Shown: positions 1 through 13,600 of the stretch, in pieces
Numbering within the stretch: the first letter of the stretch is position 1
Layout of the letters: each line of letters begins with the position of its first letter
NCBI RefSeq assembly: GCF_001592265.1
Contig: NZ_BCWP01000010.1
Span: forward strand, 35,165-99,164
Direction: 5' to 3'
Source: Curvibacter delicatus NBRC 14919
GTDB taxonomy: Bacteria; Pseudomonadota; Gammaproteobacteria; Burkholderiales; Burkholderiaceae_C
DNA: 64,000 nucleotides
Notes under the pieces: model-generated
Databases searched by the model: none
The model's input: only the letters and a program-made list of their open reading frames with translations
What the model was told of the DNA's origin: nothing
Made by a program: the position numbers and the translations under genes

Positions 1-168
1 GGCAATTTCGAAACGGAACATGCTGGCGCCGTCTTCGCGTGCAAAGGCCTTCAGATGGCCGGCCTCGTCGAGCACGGCGATGCCCATCGGCTTGTAACGT
101 TCCTGCCTAGCGCGCGCCAAGGCAGCGGCAATGATCTGGTTGGCCTGCGCCAGCGTGAGTTCTTGCAC
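1..168 (-). CDS. HbpS/GlcG-family (DUF336) protein, 3' part cut off by window edge
   Basis: Only the first 56 codons lie in the window; the gene runs leftward off the edge. The start is GTG at 168-166, placed by an AGGAG-type ribosome binding site just upstream. The peptide has the family's opening helix (LTLAQANQIIAAALARAR), then MGIAVLDEAGHLKAFARED, which matches the start of the haem-binding/GlcG fold (PF03928). Members are small cofactor- or haem-binding proteins, often of unknown role and often beside glycolate or catabolic genes. It is divergent from the LysR gene at 285, so that regulator may control it. The family call is fairly safe; the substrate cannot be judged from a fragment. 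Confidence 0.7.
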   Translation of the reverse strand, partial: MQELTLAQANQIIAAALARARQERYKPMGIAVLDEAGHLKAFAREDGASMFRFEIA

Positions 169-192
169 GGATCCTGTCTCCTGTTATTTGAA

Positions 193-210
193 ATTTGATC
201 TGCGTCAAAT
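193..210. promoter_or_regulatory. Palindrome between divergent genes (FNR-like or LysR-type operator)
   Basis: ATTTGA and TCAAAT form perfect 6-bp arms around a 6-bp centre. The core TTGAT-CTGC-GTCAA (195-208) differs from the FNR consensus by one base, and the left half extends to AAATTTGAT as in strong FNR sites. No convincing -10 box sits 41.5 bp downstream on either strand, so a LysR-type operator for the flanking regulator is equally possible. Confidence 0.4.
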
Positions 211-284
211 GCAAAGTGGAGCGAAGTCTAGGCAGAGTCACACCATTGATCTAGCCGATTTTCTGGATAGATAGAATCCATCGC

Positions 285-1193
285 ATGGATATTCGATCGG
301 TCGATCTCAACCTGCTGGTGGTGTTTGATGCCATGATTGAGCACCGCAGCGTGACCCGCGCCGGCGAAGCCCTCAACCTGAGTCAGCCGGCGATGAGTGC
401 GGCCGTGGCCCGGCTGCGGACCCTGTTCGACGACCCGCTGTTCGTGCGTACCGGCGCCGAGATGCGGCCGACGCCGCGCGCCACGGAACTGGGCGCACCG
501 ATCCGCCAGGTCGTGCGCACCATCAAGGCGGAAATTCTTCAGCGCTCGGTCTTCGACCCCGCCGTCAGCCAGCGCACGTTCACGCTGGTGACGCCCGACA
601 TCGCCGAAGTCAATTTCCTGCCGCGCATCCTGGCCTGCCTAGCCCGCCAGGCCCCCAACACCAACCTGCGGACCCTGGCCATGCCGCGTCATGCGGCCGC
701 GGAAAGCCTGGAGTCAGGCGCCGCCGAACTGGCACTGGGCTACTTCCCGGACCTGCAGAAGGCCGGCTTCTTCCAGCAGCGGCTGATCAGGAACTCGCAT
801 GTCTGCCTGGTGCGCAAGGACCATCCGACGATCAAGTCGAAAATGACCTTGTCGCAATTCCTGGCAGCATCGCATGCCGTGGTCAAGCCGGATGGGCGTG
901 AACACGTATTCGAGCAGTTCCTGCAGAAAAAGGGCATCCAGCGGCGCGTGCTGGTCGAGCTCTCGCACTTCATGAGCCTGCTGCCGATCGTGGAAAGTTC
1001 AGATGTGGTGGCCACCGTGCCGAAAGACTTAGCTGATTTCTGCGTCCAGCATGGCCAGGTGCGTTATGTGGAGACGCCGATGAAATCGCCCGTGATCGAC
1101 GTGCATCTGTTCTGGCATCGCCGCTTCCAGAAAGACCCCGCACACGCCTGGTTGCGCAGCGCAATCCACCAGTTGTTTCGCGAGCGGAGTTGA
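285..1193 (+). CDS. LysR-family transcriptional regulator
   Basis: This 302-residue cytoplasmic DNA-binding regulator has the usual LysR length. The N-terminal winged helix-turn-helix covers about residues 8-66 (LNLLVVFDAMIEHRSVTRAG, then SQPAMSAAVARLR and DPLFVRTG). An effector-binding type 2 periplasmic fold follows. The DPLFVRTGAEMRPTPRA signature resembles the NodD/LinR-type subgroup, whose ligands are often aromatic, but the ligand here is unknown. It is divergent from the HbpS/GlcG-like gene with a dyad between them, which suggests it controls that gene and itself. Confidence 0.9.
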   Translation: MDIRSVDLNLLVVFDAMIEHRSVTRAGEALNLSQPAMSAAVARLRTLFDDPLFVRTGAEMRPTPRATELGAPIRQVVRTIKAEILQRSVFDPAVSQRTFTLVTPDIAEVNFLPRILACLARQAPNTNLRTLAMPRHAAAESLESGAAELALGYFPDLQKAGFFQQRLIRNSHVCLVRKDHPTIKSKMTLSQFLAASHAVVKPDGREHVFEQFLQKKGIQRRVLVELSHFMSLLPIVESSDVVATVPKDLADFCVQHGQVRYVETPMKSPVIDVHLFWHRRFQKDPAHAWLRSAIHQLFRERS

Positions 1194-1194
1194 G

Positions 1195-1221
1195 CTGGCC
1201 GGCGGGCTCTCACCGGGCCAG
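1195..1221. terminator. Weak hairpin between convergent genes
   Basis: CTGGCC (1195-1200) and GGCCAG (1216-1221) can pair between the LysR stop and the stop of the SPOR gene. There is no T-run, so termination activity is uncertain. Confidence 0.3.
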
Positions 1222-1227
1222 GCGGGT

Positions 1228-2634
1228 TTATTCCTTGAACAGCACCGCTGGCAGGTCGAGCGCCTGAACCTGCAGCGCGGCTTTCTCGGCATCGGCCTTG
1301 GCGGTAAAGGGCCCCACCCGCACGCGAATCAGGCGGCCGGCCTGGGTCTCGTAGGGCGCGGTACTGGTCTCCAGACCCGCGGCCTCGATCCGCAAGCGCA
1401 CGTTCTGCGCATTGCCCTCTTGCGCGAAGGCGCCCGCCTGCACGTACCAGGACTTTTTCGTCTTGCTGGCTTTGGTGCTGGCCTTCGGCTTGTCGGCACT
1501 GGCCGGGGCGGCGCTGTCTGCGCCGGCCTTCGGTGCTGGTGCAGCAGCATCTGTCTTGGGGGCATCGGCTTTAGCTGCCTTGGCTGGCGCCGCTTTCGGC
1601 GCCACCGGTTTGTCCGGGCTGGCGGCGGCAACCTGCACCGCCTTCGCAGCGGCCGGGCGCACCGGCTCAGAGGCACGGGCCGCTTTGGCAGTCGCTGCCG
1701 GACTCGCTTCAGTCTTCTGCGCCACCTTGACCTCCGGCGTGCGCGCGCCCTTGGTATCCGTCTTGTCGGCGGCTTTCTCGGCCGTTTTCGCTGCAGTTTG
1801 TTCGTCACTCGGCACAGCGGCCTTTTCCGCCATGCGGGCCAGGTAATGTTCGATCTGGGTGTCCGAGGTCAGGCCGGCCACCTCCGCCGGCACAGCGGCT
1901 GCGGGCGCTTCGGGTTTGGGTGGCTCCGCCTTGGGGGCTTCCGCCGTCACCACTGGCGGCACCGGCGCTGACGCCGGCTCCGACGGGGCCACGCTGGTCG
2001 GTGCCAGCATCGGTTGGGTACCGGCTGCCATCTCAGGCATGACGGGTGTCGACGGTTTGGCCGGACCGCCTTGCGCAAACTGCATGAAATCCTGCGCCGG
2101 GTTGAACAGCAACACCACCGCGCCGGCCAGCAGCGCCATCAGCGCCACATTGGCAACGGCCAGCCCCAGCAGACGTTTGTTGCTGCTGGCCTGCGCGGCC
2201 AGCACCTCGCAGGCATCCTTTACCTCCTGCGTGGCGCGCAGGGCGGCAGAAATCTTCTCATTGCAGAAGTTGTAATACCAGGCGTTGGCGTACAGCCCCG
2301 GCACCACAAAGGCCGCCGTCAGGAACGCCAGGAACAGCAGCAGCCCGGTGGTGTCGGAATAACTGAACAGCAGCTTGCCGACGCCGAACACCAGCAGCGC
2401 CATGCCCAGCACCGCGGCCAGGTAGGCCAGCGCCTGGCCCCACATCTTGCGGTAGGCCAGCCAGTTGAGCGTGTTCCAGTAGGCCGGCCAGTGCCAGCTA
2501 GCACCGGTCTTGCCGGCAGCGTCGAAACGGGTGAATTGGCGCAGGTAGTAGTCCTGGCCGCGCGGACCGATGGCAGCGCGATAGAGCTCGGCGGTGTCGC
2601 CGGCGGCGAGCGGGTTCGCGGGTTCGGTGGCCAT
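1228..2634 (-). CDS. DUF2628 membrane protein with C-terminal SPOR domain
   Basis: A 468-residue inner-membrane protein. The first ~60 residues (YYLRQFTRFD, then WHWPAYWNTLNWLAYRKMW) and two to three hydrophobic helices (about 68-115 and 155-178) match DUF2628. A long Ala/Pro/Lys-rich linker (about 200-385) spans the periplasm. The last ~75 residues (SWYVQAGAFAQEGNAQNVR, LIRVRVGPF) are a SPOR domain, which binds denuded septal peptidoglycan. Inference: it is recruited to division sites, but the DUF2628 half has no known role. It is a single-gene unit that converges with LysR. The linker is skewed enough to produce long false ORFs on the other strand. Confidence 0.8.
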   Translation of the reverse strand: MATEPANPLAAGDTAELYRAAIGPRGQDYYLRQFTRFDAAGKTGASWHWPAYWNTLNWLAYRKMWGQALAYLAAVLGMALLVFGVGKLLFSYSDTTGLLLFLAFLTAAFVVPGLYANAWYYNFCNEKISAALRATQEVKDACEVLAAQASSNKRLLGLAVANVALMALLAGAVVLLFNPAQDFMQFAQGGPAKPSTPVMPEMAAGTQPMLAPTSVAPSEPASAPVPPVVTAEAPKAEPPKPEAPAAAVPAEVAGLTSDTQIEHYLARMAEKAAVPSDEQTAAKTAEKAADKTDTKGARTPEVKVAQKTEASPAATAKAARASEPVRPAAAKAVQVAAASPDKPVAPKAAPAKAAKADAPKTDAAAPAPKAGADSAAPASADKPKASTKASKTKKSWYVQAGAFAQEGNAQNVRLRIEAAGLETSTAPYETQAGRLIRVRVGPFTAKADAEKAALQVQALDLPAVLFKE

Positions 2635-2777
2635 CGTTGCTTGAAAAAGGTAGTGCGCGGCAGGTAGATCTGCCCGGAGTGGAATGGGGCGAGTCTAAAT
2701 CACATTGGCCGAAATCCCATGCCCCGTGTGGATCGGATGCTACAAATTTGCGACTGACCCCCGGCTCTGAAACAGCC

Positions 2778-4907
2778 TCAGGCCTTGAGGTAATCGGTCT
2801 TGCCGCCCAGCCAGCGCGCCACGTGCTTGGCCGCCAGCTCCGGGTAGCGGTCCAGCATCAGCGGCGCCGCCTCACGCGCCCAGGCCAGCAGGTGGGTGTC
2901 GGTGGCCAGGTCGGCAAAACGCAGCAGCGCCGCACCGGACTGGCGTGCGCCAAGGAACTCGCCCGGGCCGCGGATATCGAGGTCGCGCCGCGCGATCTCG
3001 AAGCCGTCGCTGGTCTCGGCCATGGCCTTCAGGCGCGCACGCGCCGTCTCGCCCAGGCGTGGCGCGTCGCCGGTGGAATACAGCAGCACGCAGGCCGAAG
3101 CGGCCGCACCACGACCAACGCGGCCGCGCAGCTGGTGCAGCTGGCTCAGGCCGAAACGCTCGGCATGCTCGATCACCATCAGCGAGGCATTCGGCACGTC
3201 GACACCGACCTCGATCACCGTGGTACTGACCAGCACCCCCATCTGGCCGCTGGTGAACAGCGCCATCACCGCCTTCTTTTCGGCCGTCGGCATGCGCGAG
3301 TGCAGCAGGCCCACCATGACACCCGGCAAGGCCTCGCTCAGTTCCGAGTGCGTGGCCGTGGCATTGGTCAGGTCAAGCGCCTCGCTCTCCTCGATCAACG
3401 GGCAAACCCAGTAGACCTGCCTGCCAGCCGCCAACTGGCCGCGGATGCGCTCGATCACCTCGTCGCGCCGCTGCTCGGACACCACCTTGGTCACGATCGG
3501 GCTGCGCCCGGGCGGCAGTTCGTCGATGGTGGAGACATCGAGGTCGGCGTAATAACTCATGGCCAGCGTGCGCGGGATCGGCGTGGCCGTCATCATCAGC
3601 AGATGCGGCTCCACCTCATCGCCGTTGGTCTTGCTGCGCAAGGCCAGGCGCTGGGCAACGCCGAAACGGTGCTGCTCGTCGATGATGGCCAGCGCCAGGT
3701 TCCTGAACTGCACCTGCTCCTGGATCACGGCGTGCGTACCCACCACCAGGCCGGCTTCGCCGCGCTCGATCAGGCCCAGCATCTCGGCCCGTTCCTTTTT
3801 CTTCTGGCTGCCGGTGAGCCAGGCCACACGCACGCCCAGCGGCTCCAGCCAGCCCACCAGCTTGCGGAAATGCTGGTCGGCCAGGATCTCGGTCGGTGCC
3901 ATCAGCGCGCACTGCCAGCCGGCGTCGATGCACAGCGTCGCGGCCAGCGCCGCCACCACCGTCTTGCCGGAACCGACATCGCCTTGCAACAGGCGATGCA
4001 TGGGCACGGCATCGGCCAGGTCGTGCGCAATCTCCTCACCCACGCGGCGCTGCGCTGCCGTGAGCTGGAACGGCAAGCTGGCCAGCAGCCGTTCGTGCAG
4101 CGAGCCGGCGCCGTCAGCCCGCAGCACCGGCGCGCGCAGGTGGGCGCGCTCGCGGCGCGACTGCAGTTGCGACAGCTGCTGTGCCAGCAACTCCTCCGCC
4201 TTGAGCCGCTGCCAGGCCGGGTGGCTGTGGTCTTCCAGCTGTGCCAGCGACACATCGGGCGTCGGGTGGTGCAAAAACGATAGCGCCTGGCGCAGATTCC
4301 ACAAGGGTTTCAGGCCAATTTGGCTTGAAATATCGGCAGGCAGCGTGTCCACCAGGTCGGCCCGCGCCAAGCCACCCAGCACCGCCTTGCGCAGGTAGGG
4401 CTGCGGCAGCCCGGCCACTGTCGGGTAGACCGGCGTCAGCGCGGTGGGCAACTCGCCGCCGGCTGCCCGGGTGTGCGGGTGCATCATGGTCCAGCCCATG
4501 AAACCACCACGGATCTCGCCGCGGGCGCGGATGCGCGCGCCTACTGCCAGCGCCTTCTGTTGCGAAGGGTAGAAATTGAAAAAGCGCAGCACACAGGTGT
4601 CGCTGCCATCGTCCACCGTCACCAGCAACTGACGGCGCGGGCGGAAGGTCACCTCGCTGGCCGTCACCGTGGCCTCGATCTGCACCGTGCCGCCCTCACG
4701 CGCATCGACCAACCGCGTGATGCGCGTCTCGTCCTCGTAGCGCAGCGGCAGGTGCAAGGCCAGGTCGATGTCGCGCTTGAGGCCAAGTTTCTCCAGCGCC
4801 TTCTGGGCCGGGCTTTTGTCTACGCGCTTGGCCTCGCCCGCCACGGCGTCCTTGGCCGCAGCTTTGGCGGCTTTTTTTCGGGCGGGAGCGGGCGGCGGCA
4901 CGGTCAT
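2778..4907 (-). CDS. recG: ATP-dependent DNA helicase RecG
   Basis: RecG remodels stalled replication forks and Holliday junctions by driving branch migration. The 709 residues include a lysine/alanine-rich N-terminus, the OB-fold wedge (about 60-150), and superfamily 2 helicase domains with Walker A GDVGSGKT (309-316), DEQH box (410-413), TATPIPRT (motif III) and the QxxGRVGRG motif VI (QLRGRVGRG). The C-terminal TRG region ends in FLGARQSG and following residues. Length is normal. It is divergent from queA with 55 bp between starts, so the promoters must overlap. Confidence 0.97.
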   Translation of the reverse strand: MTVPPPAPARKKAAKAAAKDAVAGEAKRVDKSPAQKALEKLGLKRDIDLALHLPLRYEDETRITRLVDAREGGTVQIEATVTASEVTFRPRRQLLVTVDDGSDTCVLRFFNFYPSQQKALAVGARIRARGEIRGGFMGWTMMHPHTRAAGGELPTALTPVYPTVAGLPQPYLRKAVLGGLARADLVDTLPADISSQIGLKPLWNLRQALSFLHHPTPDVSLAQLEDHSHPAWQRLKAEELLAQQLSQLQSRRERAHLRAPVLRADGAGSLHERLLASLPFQLTAAQRRVGEEIAHDLADAVPMHRLLQGDVGSGKTVVAALAATLCIDAGWQCALMAPTEILADQHFRKLVGWLEPLGVRVAWLTGSQKKKERAEMLGLIERGEAGLVVGTHAVIQEQVQFRNLALAIIDEQHRFGVAQRLALRSKTNGDEVEPHLLMMTATPIPRTLAMSYYADLDVSTIDELPPGRSPIVTKVVSEQRRDEVIERIRGQLAAGRQVYWVCPLIEESEALDLTNATATHSELSEALPGVMVGLLHSRMPTAEKKAVMALFTSGQMGVLVSTTVIEVGVDVPNASLMVIEHAERFGLSQLHQLRGRVGRGAAASACVLLYSTGDAPRLGETARARLKAMAETSDGFEIARRDLDIRGPGEFLGARQSGAALLRFADLATDTHLLAWAREAAPLMLDRYPELAAKHVARWLGGKTDYLKA

Positions 4908-4962
4908 GGGACAATTCTGCCTTGTCTTTTACTTGGCACGGGTTCGTCCAACCCTCAAGCAC

Positions 4963-6015
4963 ATGCACCATGCTTCCCCTGACGCCACGCGCGTCTTCAC
5001 CCTCAGCGATTTCGATTTCGAACTCCCCCCCGAACTGATCGCCCAGCACCCGGCTGCTGAGCGCAGCGCCTCGCGCCTGCTGGACGGCCGCAGCGCACAG
5101 CCGGTGGACCGCATCTTCCGCGAGTTGCCCGGGCTGCTGCAACCGGGCGACCTGCTGGTCTTCAACGACACCCAAGTCGTCAAGGCTCGCCTGTTTGGAG
5201 AGAAACCGACCGGTGGCAAGCTGGAGCTGCTGATCGAGCGCGTGTTGCCGGGCTTTGAGGTAGTGGCGCACATGAAGGTGAGCAAGAAGCCACCGGTGGG
5301 CATGGTGCTGCAGATGGTGGGCGGCTACACGGCCACGCTGCTGGGTCGCTGGCCGGATGAAGATGGGCAGCTGTTCCGCCTGCAGTTCAGCGACGAACCG
5401 CACGCGTTGATGGAGCAGCACGGTCATGTACCGCTGCCACCGTACATTGAGCACAGCGACAGTGCCGAGGACGTGGCGCGTTACCAGACCGTGTTCGCCG
5501 CCAAACCCGGCGCCGCCGCCGCACCCACCGCCGCCCTGCATTTCGACGAAGGTCTGCTGGCTGCGCTGGAAGCCCGTGGCATCCGCCGCGCCAACGTCAC
5601 CCTGCACGTGGGCGCCGGCACCTTCTCGCCCGTGAAAACCGAAAACCTGGCCGAGCACCGCATGCACCGCGAGTGGTATGAGGTGCCCGCCGCCACGCAG
5701 CAGGCCATCGCAGAAACGAAAGCCCGCGGCGGCCGCATCGTGGCCGTGGGCACCACCACCATCCGCACGCTCGAATCCTGGGCCAAGACCGGCCAGGCCA
5801 GCGGCGACACCGAAATCTTCATCACCCCGGGTTTCCAGTTCCAGGTGGCCGACCTGCTGGTCACCAACTTTCATCTGCCGAAGTCCACTCTCATGATGCT
5901 GGTGAGTGCCTTTGCAGGCTACAAGCACGTCATGGGGCTGTACCGGCATGCGATCGAACACAGCTATCGCTTCTTCAGTTATGGGGATGCGATGCTGTTG
6001 CAACGCTCGCCATAA
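4963..6015 (+). CDS. queA: tRNA preQ1(34) S-adenosylmethionine ribosyltransferase-isomerase QueA
   Basis: QueA moves the ribosyl group of SAM onto preQ1 at wobble position 34, the penultimate step of queuosine synthesis. The 350-residue protein starts at ATG 4963 with the family opening [19 protein letters not shown]. It keeps [34 protein letters not shown], and the C-terminal [18 protein letters not shown] block. The reading frame is open for 195 bp upstream, but that extension overlaps recG and lacks family similarity, so the internal ATG is preferred. tgt, which inserts preQ1 into tRNA, lies 3 kb downstream at 9204. Confidence 0.97.
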   Translation: MHHASPDATRVFTLSDFDFELPPELIAQHPAAERSASRLLDGRSAQPVDRIFRELPGLLQPGDLLVFNDTQVVKARLFGEKPTGGKLELLIERVLPGFEVVAHMKVSKKPPVGMVLQMVGGYTATLLGRWPDEDGQLFRLQFSDEPHALMEQHGHVPLPPYIEHSDSAEDVARYQTVFAAKPGAAAAPTAALHFDEGLLAALEARGIRRANVTLHVGAGTFSPVKTENLAEHRMHREWYEVPAATQQAIAETKARGGRIVAVGTTTIRTLESWAKTGQASGDTEIFITPGFQFQVADLLVTNFHLPKSTLMMLVSAFAGYKHVMGLYRHAIEHSYRFFSYGDAMLLQRSP

Positions 6016-6108
6016 ACCCGCTCCAGAATTCGTCGTTGTCGTCTTGATTCAGCGGGGTCTGACAGAATGCCCCCTACAACAACATCAACGCACATTCCGG
6101 AGACAAAA

Positions 6109-7095
6109 ATGACCTTGCAACCTGCCCGCCGACATAGCCTTTCACTGGCCCTGCTCACGCTGGCCTTGCCGCTCACGGCCCTGGCCCAGGACGGCAATTG
6201 GCCGACCAAACCCATCAAGTTCATCGTGCCTTATCTGGCCGGTGGCACCACCGACCTGGTGGCAAGAACGACCGGCGAGTTCGTGGGCAGGAAGTTGAAG
6301 CAGCCCGTGGTAATCGAGAACCGCCCGGGCGCGGGGGGCAACATCGGCATGGATGCTGTGGCCAAGGCCGCGCCGGACGGCTACACCATCGGCTTTGGCG
6401 CCATCTCGACCAATGCGCTCAATCCGCACATCTACAAGCAGATGGCCTTTGATCCGCGCAAGGACTTCACCGCTGTGAGCATGCTCGGCTACTCAACCAT
6501 CGTGTTGACGGTCGCACCTCAGAAAGTGCCTAGCCAGAACGTGCAGGAGTTCATCGCCTACGCCAAAGCGCATCCGGGTCTGACCTATGGCACAGCAGGC
6601 GCGGGCACCTCGATGCATCTGGCAGGCGCGATGTTTGGTCAGATGACGGGAACCGAGCTGACGCATGTGCCCTATAAGGGCAGTGGCCCCGGCATCAATG
6701 ACATGCTGGGCGGCCACTTGACGGTGATGTTCGACAACCTGCCGGCCAGCCTGCCGCATATCCAGACCGGCAAACTGCGCGCCTTGGCGGTGGCGGGCAA
6801 GGCGCGCTCGCCCGCCCTGCCCGATGTGCCGACGCTGGCCGAGGCCGGCCTCAAGGGTTACGGTATCGACCCCTGGTTCGGCGTGTTCGCCCCCGCGAGC
6901 ATGGACGCGAAGGTCACGCAGCGCCTGTCTCAGGCCTTTAACGAAGCGCTGCAAGACCCAGAGGTGAAGGCCAAACTCATCAAGAGCGGCTTCACCCCCG
7001 AAGGCTCCACGCCCGACATGCTGGCCCGGCTGGCGGCCAGCGAGTACGAGCGGCTGGGCAAGGTGGCCAAGGCCGCCGCCATGTCGGCGGACTGA
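6109..7095 (+). CDS. Bug-family tripartite tricarboxylate transporter receptor
   Basis: A periplasmic solute receptor of 328 residues. The chosen ATG has a GGAG site upstream and opens directly into a Sec signal peptide (SLSLALLTLALPLTALAQ). Mature features are typical of Bug/TctC: WPTKPIKFIVPYLAGGTTD, VVIENRPGAGGNIG, AAPDGYTIGFG, THVPYKGSGPGINDMLGGH and a DVPTLAEAGLKGY block. Family ligands are carboxylates and related small acids; this one is unknown. No TctA or TctB membrane gene is adjacent, so it is an orphan receptor, which is common in Comamonadaceae and Bordetella. Confidence 0.92.
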   Translation: MTLQPARRHSLSLALLTLALPLTALAQDGNWPTKPIKFIVPYLAGGTTDLVARTTGEFVGRKLKQPVVIENRPGAGGNIGMDAVAKAAPDGYTIGFGAISTNALNPHIYKQMAFDPRKDFTAVSMLGYSTIVLTVAPQKVPSQNVQEFIAYAKAHPGLTYGTAGAGTSMHLAGAMFGQMTGTELTHVPYKGSGPGINDMLGGHLTVMFDNLPASLPHIQTGKLRALAVAGKARSPALPDVPTLAEAGLKGYGIDPWFGVFAPASMDAKVTQRLSQAFNEALQDPEVKAKLIKSGFTPEGSTPDMLARLAASEYERLGKVAKAAAMSAD

Positions 7096-7122
7096 CGCAA
7101 CAGGCGCACGAGGCTGGGCGCT

Positions 7123-10385
<3,263 letters not shown>

Positions 10386-10686
10386 GCGCCGCGTGGCGCG
10401 GCAGGCTTCGTACACCGCCCCCTCTGCTGCGTGATGCCAAGAACTGGCAGGGATCTTGCTGCACGCCATATCCCTGATGACCGCGTTTGAAACATCATGG
10501 GCATCCGCAGCTGGATGTGATCGATCTGCGTGCCCACGATTCGATCATGGGTATTGGCCCCTAAGCCAACACGGTGTCGCCGACAAAAGACAGCGGGCTT
10601 TACCTGACTTGTCGCAATCCTGAATTCACGACAGACTGGGTTATGCACGTTAGAACCTAAGGTGTCACGTCAAACCGGATGACCGC
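10386..10686. other. 301-bp non-coding stretch between tgt and the GGDEF-EAL gene
   Basis: A short GCCGCG/CGCGGC stem (10388-10402) follows tgt, without a T-run. The rest should hold the promoter of the downstream c-di-GMP gene, but no confident -35/-10 pair, repeat or RNA gene was recognised. Confidence 0.4.
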
Positions 10687-13600
10687 ATGAAGACCTCTCC
10701 CAATCACCGCCGGAACGGGGACATCCACATGAGCACAGCAGGCACCAGCTTGGGCTGGTCTTTGCTCGTGTCGCTTCTCATGCTGACCATCACCTTCTGG
10801 TATTGGCATGATGCGAAGAACGAAACCAGCGCAAAACGCCAGCACAGCTTTGAACTGGAAGTCGAGCGGATCAACCGCGGCATCAAGGACAGACTGGCCA
10901 ACTATGAACTGGTGCTGCGCGGCATCAAAGGCTACTTCGCCGGCTCGGCGCAGATCGACCGGCACGAGTTCTTTACCTATGCCCAAGCCTTGCAGCTGTC
11001 CGTTTCAGAGCCGGGACTCCAGGGTGTCGCTCTCGTCTTGCATGTGCCCGGGACGCAGAAGGAACGGCACATCGCCAACACGCGCGCACGCGGCTTCCCC
11101 GAATATCGCCTGCGACCTGATGGCGAACGCGACGTCTACGCCCCGATTGCCCTGATTGAACCGCTGTCGAACGACAACCGCAATGTCGTGGGCTTTGATA
11201 TCTTGACGATTCCGCAGGCGCAGGAGGCGCTGCACACATCGCGGGACAGCGGCAAGGTGGTGCTGTCGCGCAAGCTCCAGCTCAGGCAGGATGTCGGCAA
11301 ACCGGACGCGCCGGCAGCCGTCGTGATGTATTTGCCCATCTATGCCAATGGCGCACGGCTCGACACGCCGGAGGACCGCCGCAAAGCCCTGCTGGCCTGG
11401 GTCGATGCCCCCTTCCGGATTCCCGACCTGATCGCCGGGCTCAACATTGAGCTGGGAACCGATATCGGCCTGAGCATCTTCGAGAGTGCGGCAGGTACTC
11501 CCGAGACGCTCCTCTTTCGCAGCGGTCAGCAGGACGGCGGCGAGGCCAGCACCCAGCTCAGAAGCCGAAACGCCCTGGATGTGGGCGGCCACCGCTGGCA
11601 GATCGAGGTGGCCACCTTGCCCGGGTTCGAGCGGCGGTTCGACAACGTCGCGCACACACAAGTGGCTTTGGTGGGCGTGCTCTTGAGCCTGCTGTTTGGC
11701 TGGGTCACCTGGATGCTGACGACCGGCAAGGCCCGTGCCATTGCGCTAGCACGCGAGAAAACCTGGGAGCTGCGCGGCATCCGCGATGATCTGGAAAGCA
11801 CGCTGAACGCCATTCCCGACCTGCTGGTGGAACTGGGACGGGATGGGCGCATTCACCACTACCGGTCTTCACGCGCCGACCTTCTGTCTGCACGCCCAAC
11901 ATCGTTTCTCGGGCGCAAGCTGTCCGACATGTTGCCGGCCGAGGCCGCAACCATCTGGATGGAGGCGGTGCAGGAAGCGGGGGCGCAGGGCTTCTCGATC
12001 GGAAAGCAGTACCTGGCGCCGCACCCCGATGGCGACAAATGGTTTGAGCTTTCCATCGCCCGAAAAGACAGCCGGCCGGCCGATGGCGAACGCTTCATCG
12101 CCATCGCACGCGACATCACCGAACGCAAGCATGCAGAAATCGATCTGAAGGCACGGGACGAGACACTGCGACTGCTCGAGGCCTGCCTGTCGCGCCTCAA
12201 TGACGTCGTGATCGTCACCGAAGCCGAGCCGACCCGTGAACCCGGCCCCCGTATCGTCTATGTGAACGATGCCTTCACACGCCGGACCGGCTACAGCCGG
12301 GAAGAGGCGATCGGCCGCAGCCCCCGCTTCCTGCAAGGCCCGAACACGGCGCGCGACGCCTGCGAGCGAATCGGTGCAGCCCTGAAAAACTGGCAGCCCG
12401 TTCGGGAAGAGCTGGTCAACTACACCAAGTCGGGCGAGGAATACTGGCTCGAGATCGACATCGTTCCCGTTGCAAACGATAACGGCTGGTACACCCATTG
12501 GGTGGCGGTGGAACGCGACATCACCGAGCGCAAACAGCATGAGGAGCACACCTACCGGCTGGCCTATCTGGACGCGCTGACCGGCCTGCCGAACCGGCTC
12601 ATGCTGCATGACCGCATGAAACAGGCGCTGGCGTCCGCCCAGCGCACCGGCAAAAAGGGCGCCTTGCTGTTTGTCGACCTGGACAATTTCAAGCAGATCA
12701 ACGATGCACGGGGCCATGCCGTCGGCGACCAGCTCCTGATCCGGATCGCCTCACACCTGAACGAGATCATGCGCACCGACGACACCATCGCCCGGCTGGG
12801 CGGCGACGAGTTTGTGATGCTGGTCAATGACCTCGGACCGGACGAGGAAACCAGTTCCCTGGCCGTCATGTCGATTGCCAGAAAGGTGCATGCGGCACTG
12901 GAAGCCCCTCACGATATCGACGGCAGGCGTTATGCCTGCACCGGCAGCATCGGCATCACGATCTTCCCCAAGAGCAATGAAGGCATCGATGACCTTCTGC
13001 GCGAAGCCGATACCGCCATGTACCGCGCCAAGGCCGCCGGGCGCAACCGGATCTCATTTTTCCAGGCCACGATGCAAGGCGAGGTCGAGGCACGGCTGGC
13101 GATGGAGCAGGACCTCAAGCAGGCACTTGCCGCCGGACAGATGGAACTGCACGTCCAGTCGCAGTTCGACAACAACTTCACCGAGATCGGCGGCGAACTT
13201 CTCTTGCGCTGGAACCATCCCAGCCTCGGCAGCATTTCACCGTTCGAATTCATTGCCATTGCCGAGGAGTCCGGCCTCATCATTCCCCTGGGTGACTGGG
13301 TCGTCCGGCAGGCCTGCCACATGCTGGTCCACATGGACACCACCGGGCGCAAGGGCACGCTGTCCGTCAACGTCAGCCCACGCCAGTTCCATCAGGAGGA
13401 CTTCGTCAACCGCGTGCGCGCCATCCTGCACGAGACCGGCGCCCCGGTTGATCGGCTGGTGTTCGAAGTCACGGAAGGGCTGTTCATCCAGAACTGGGAG
13501 GAGACCAAACGACGCATGATCGAGCTGGTCGACATGGGCATCCGTTTTTCCATCGACGATTTCGGCACCGGTTATTCCAGCCTGGCCTACCTGAAGAAAC

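Noticed and set aside
2637..4283. A 548-residue plus-strand frame across recG
   Set aside because: recG helicase motifs are on the minus strand; this frame is Gln/His/Arg-rich shadow.
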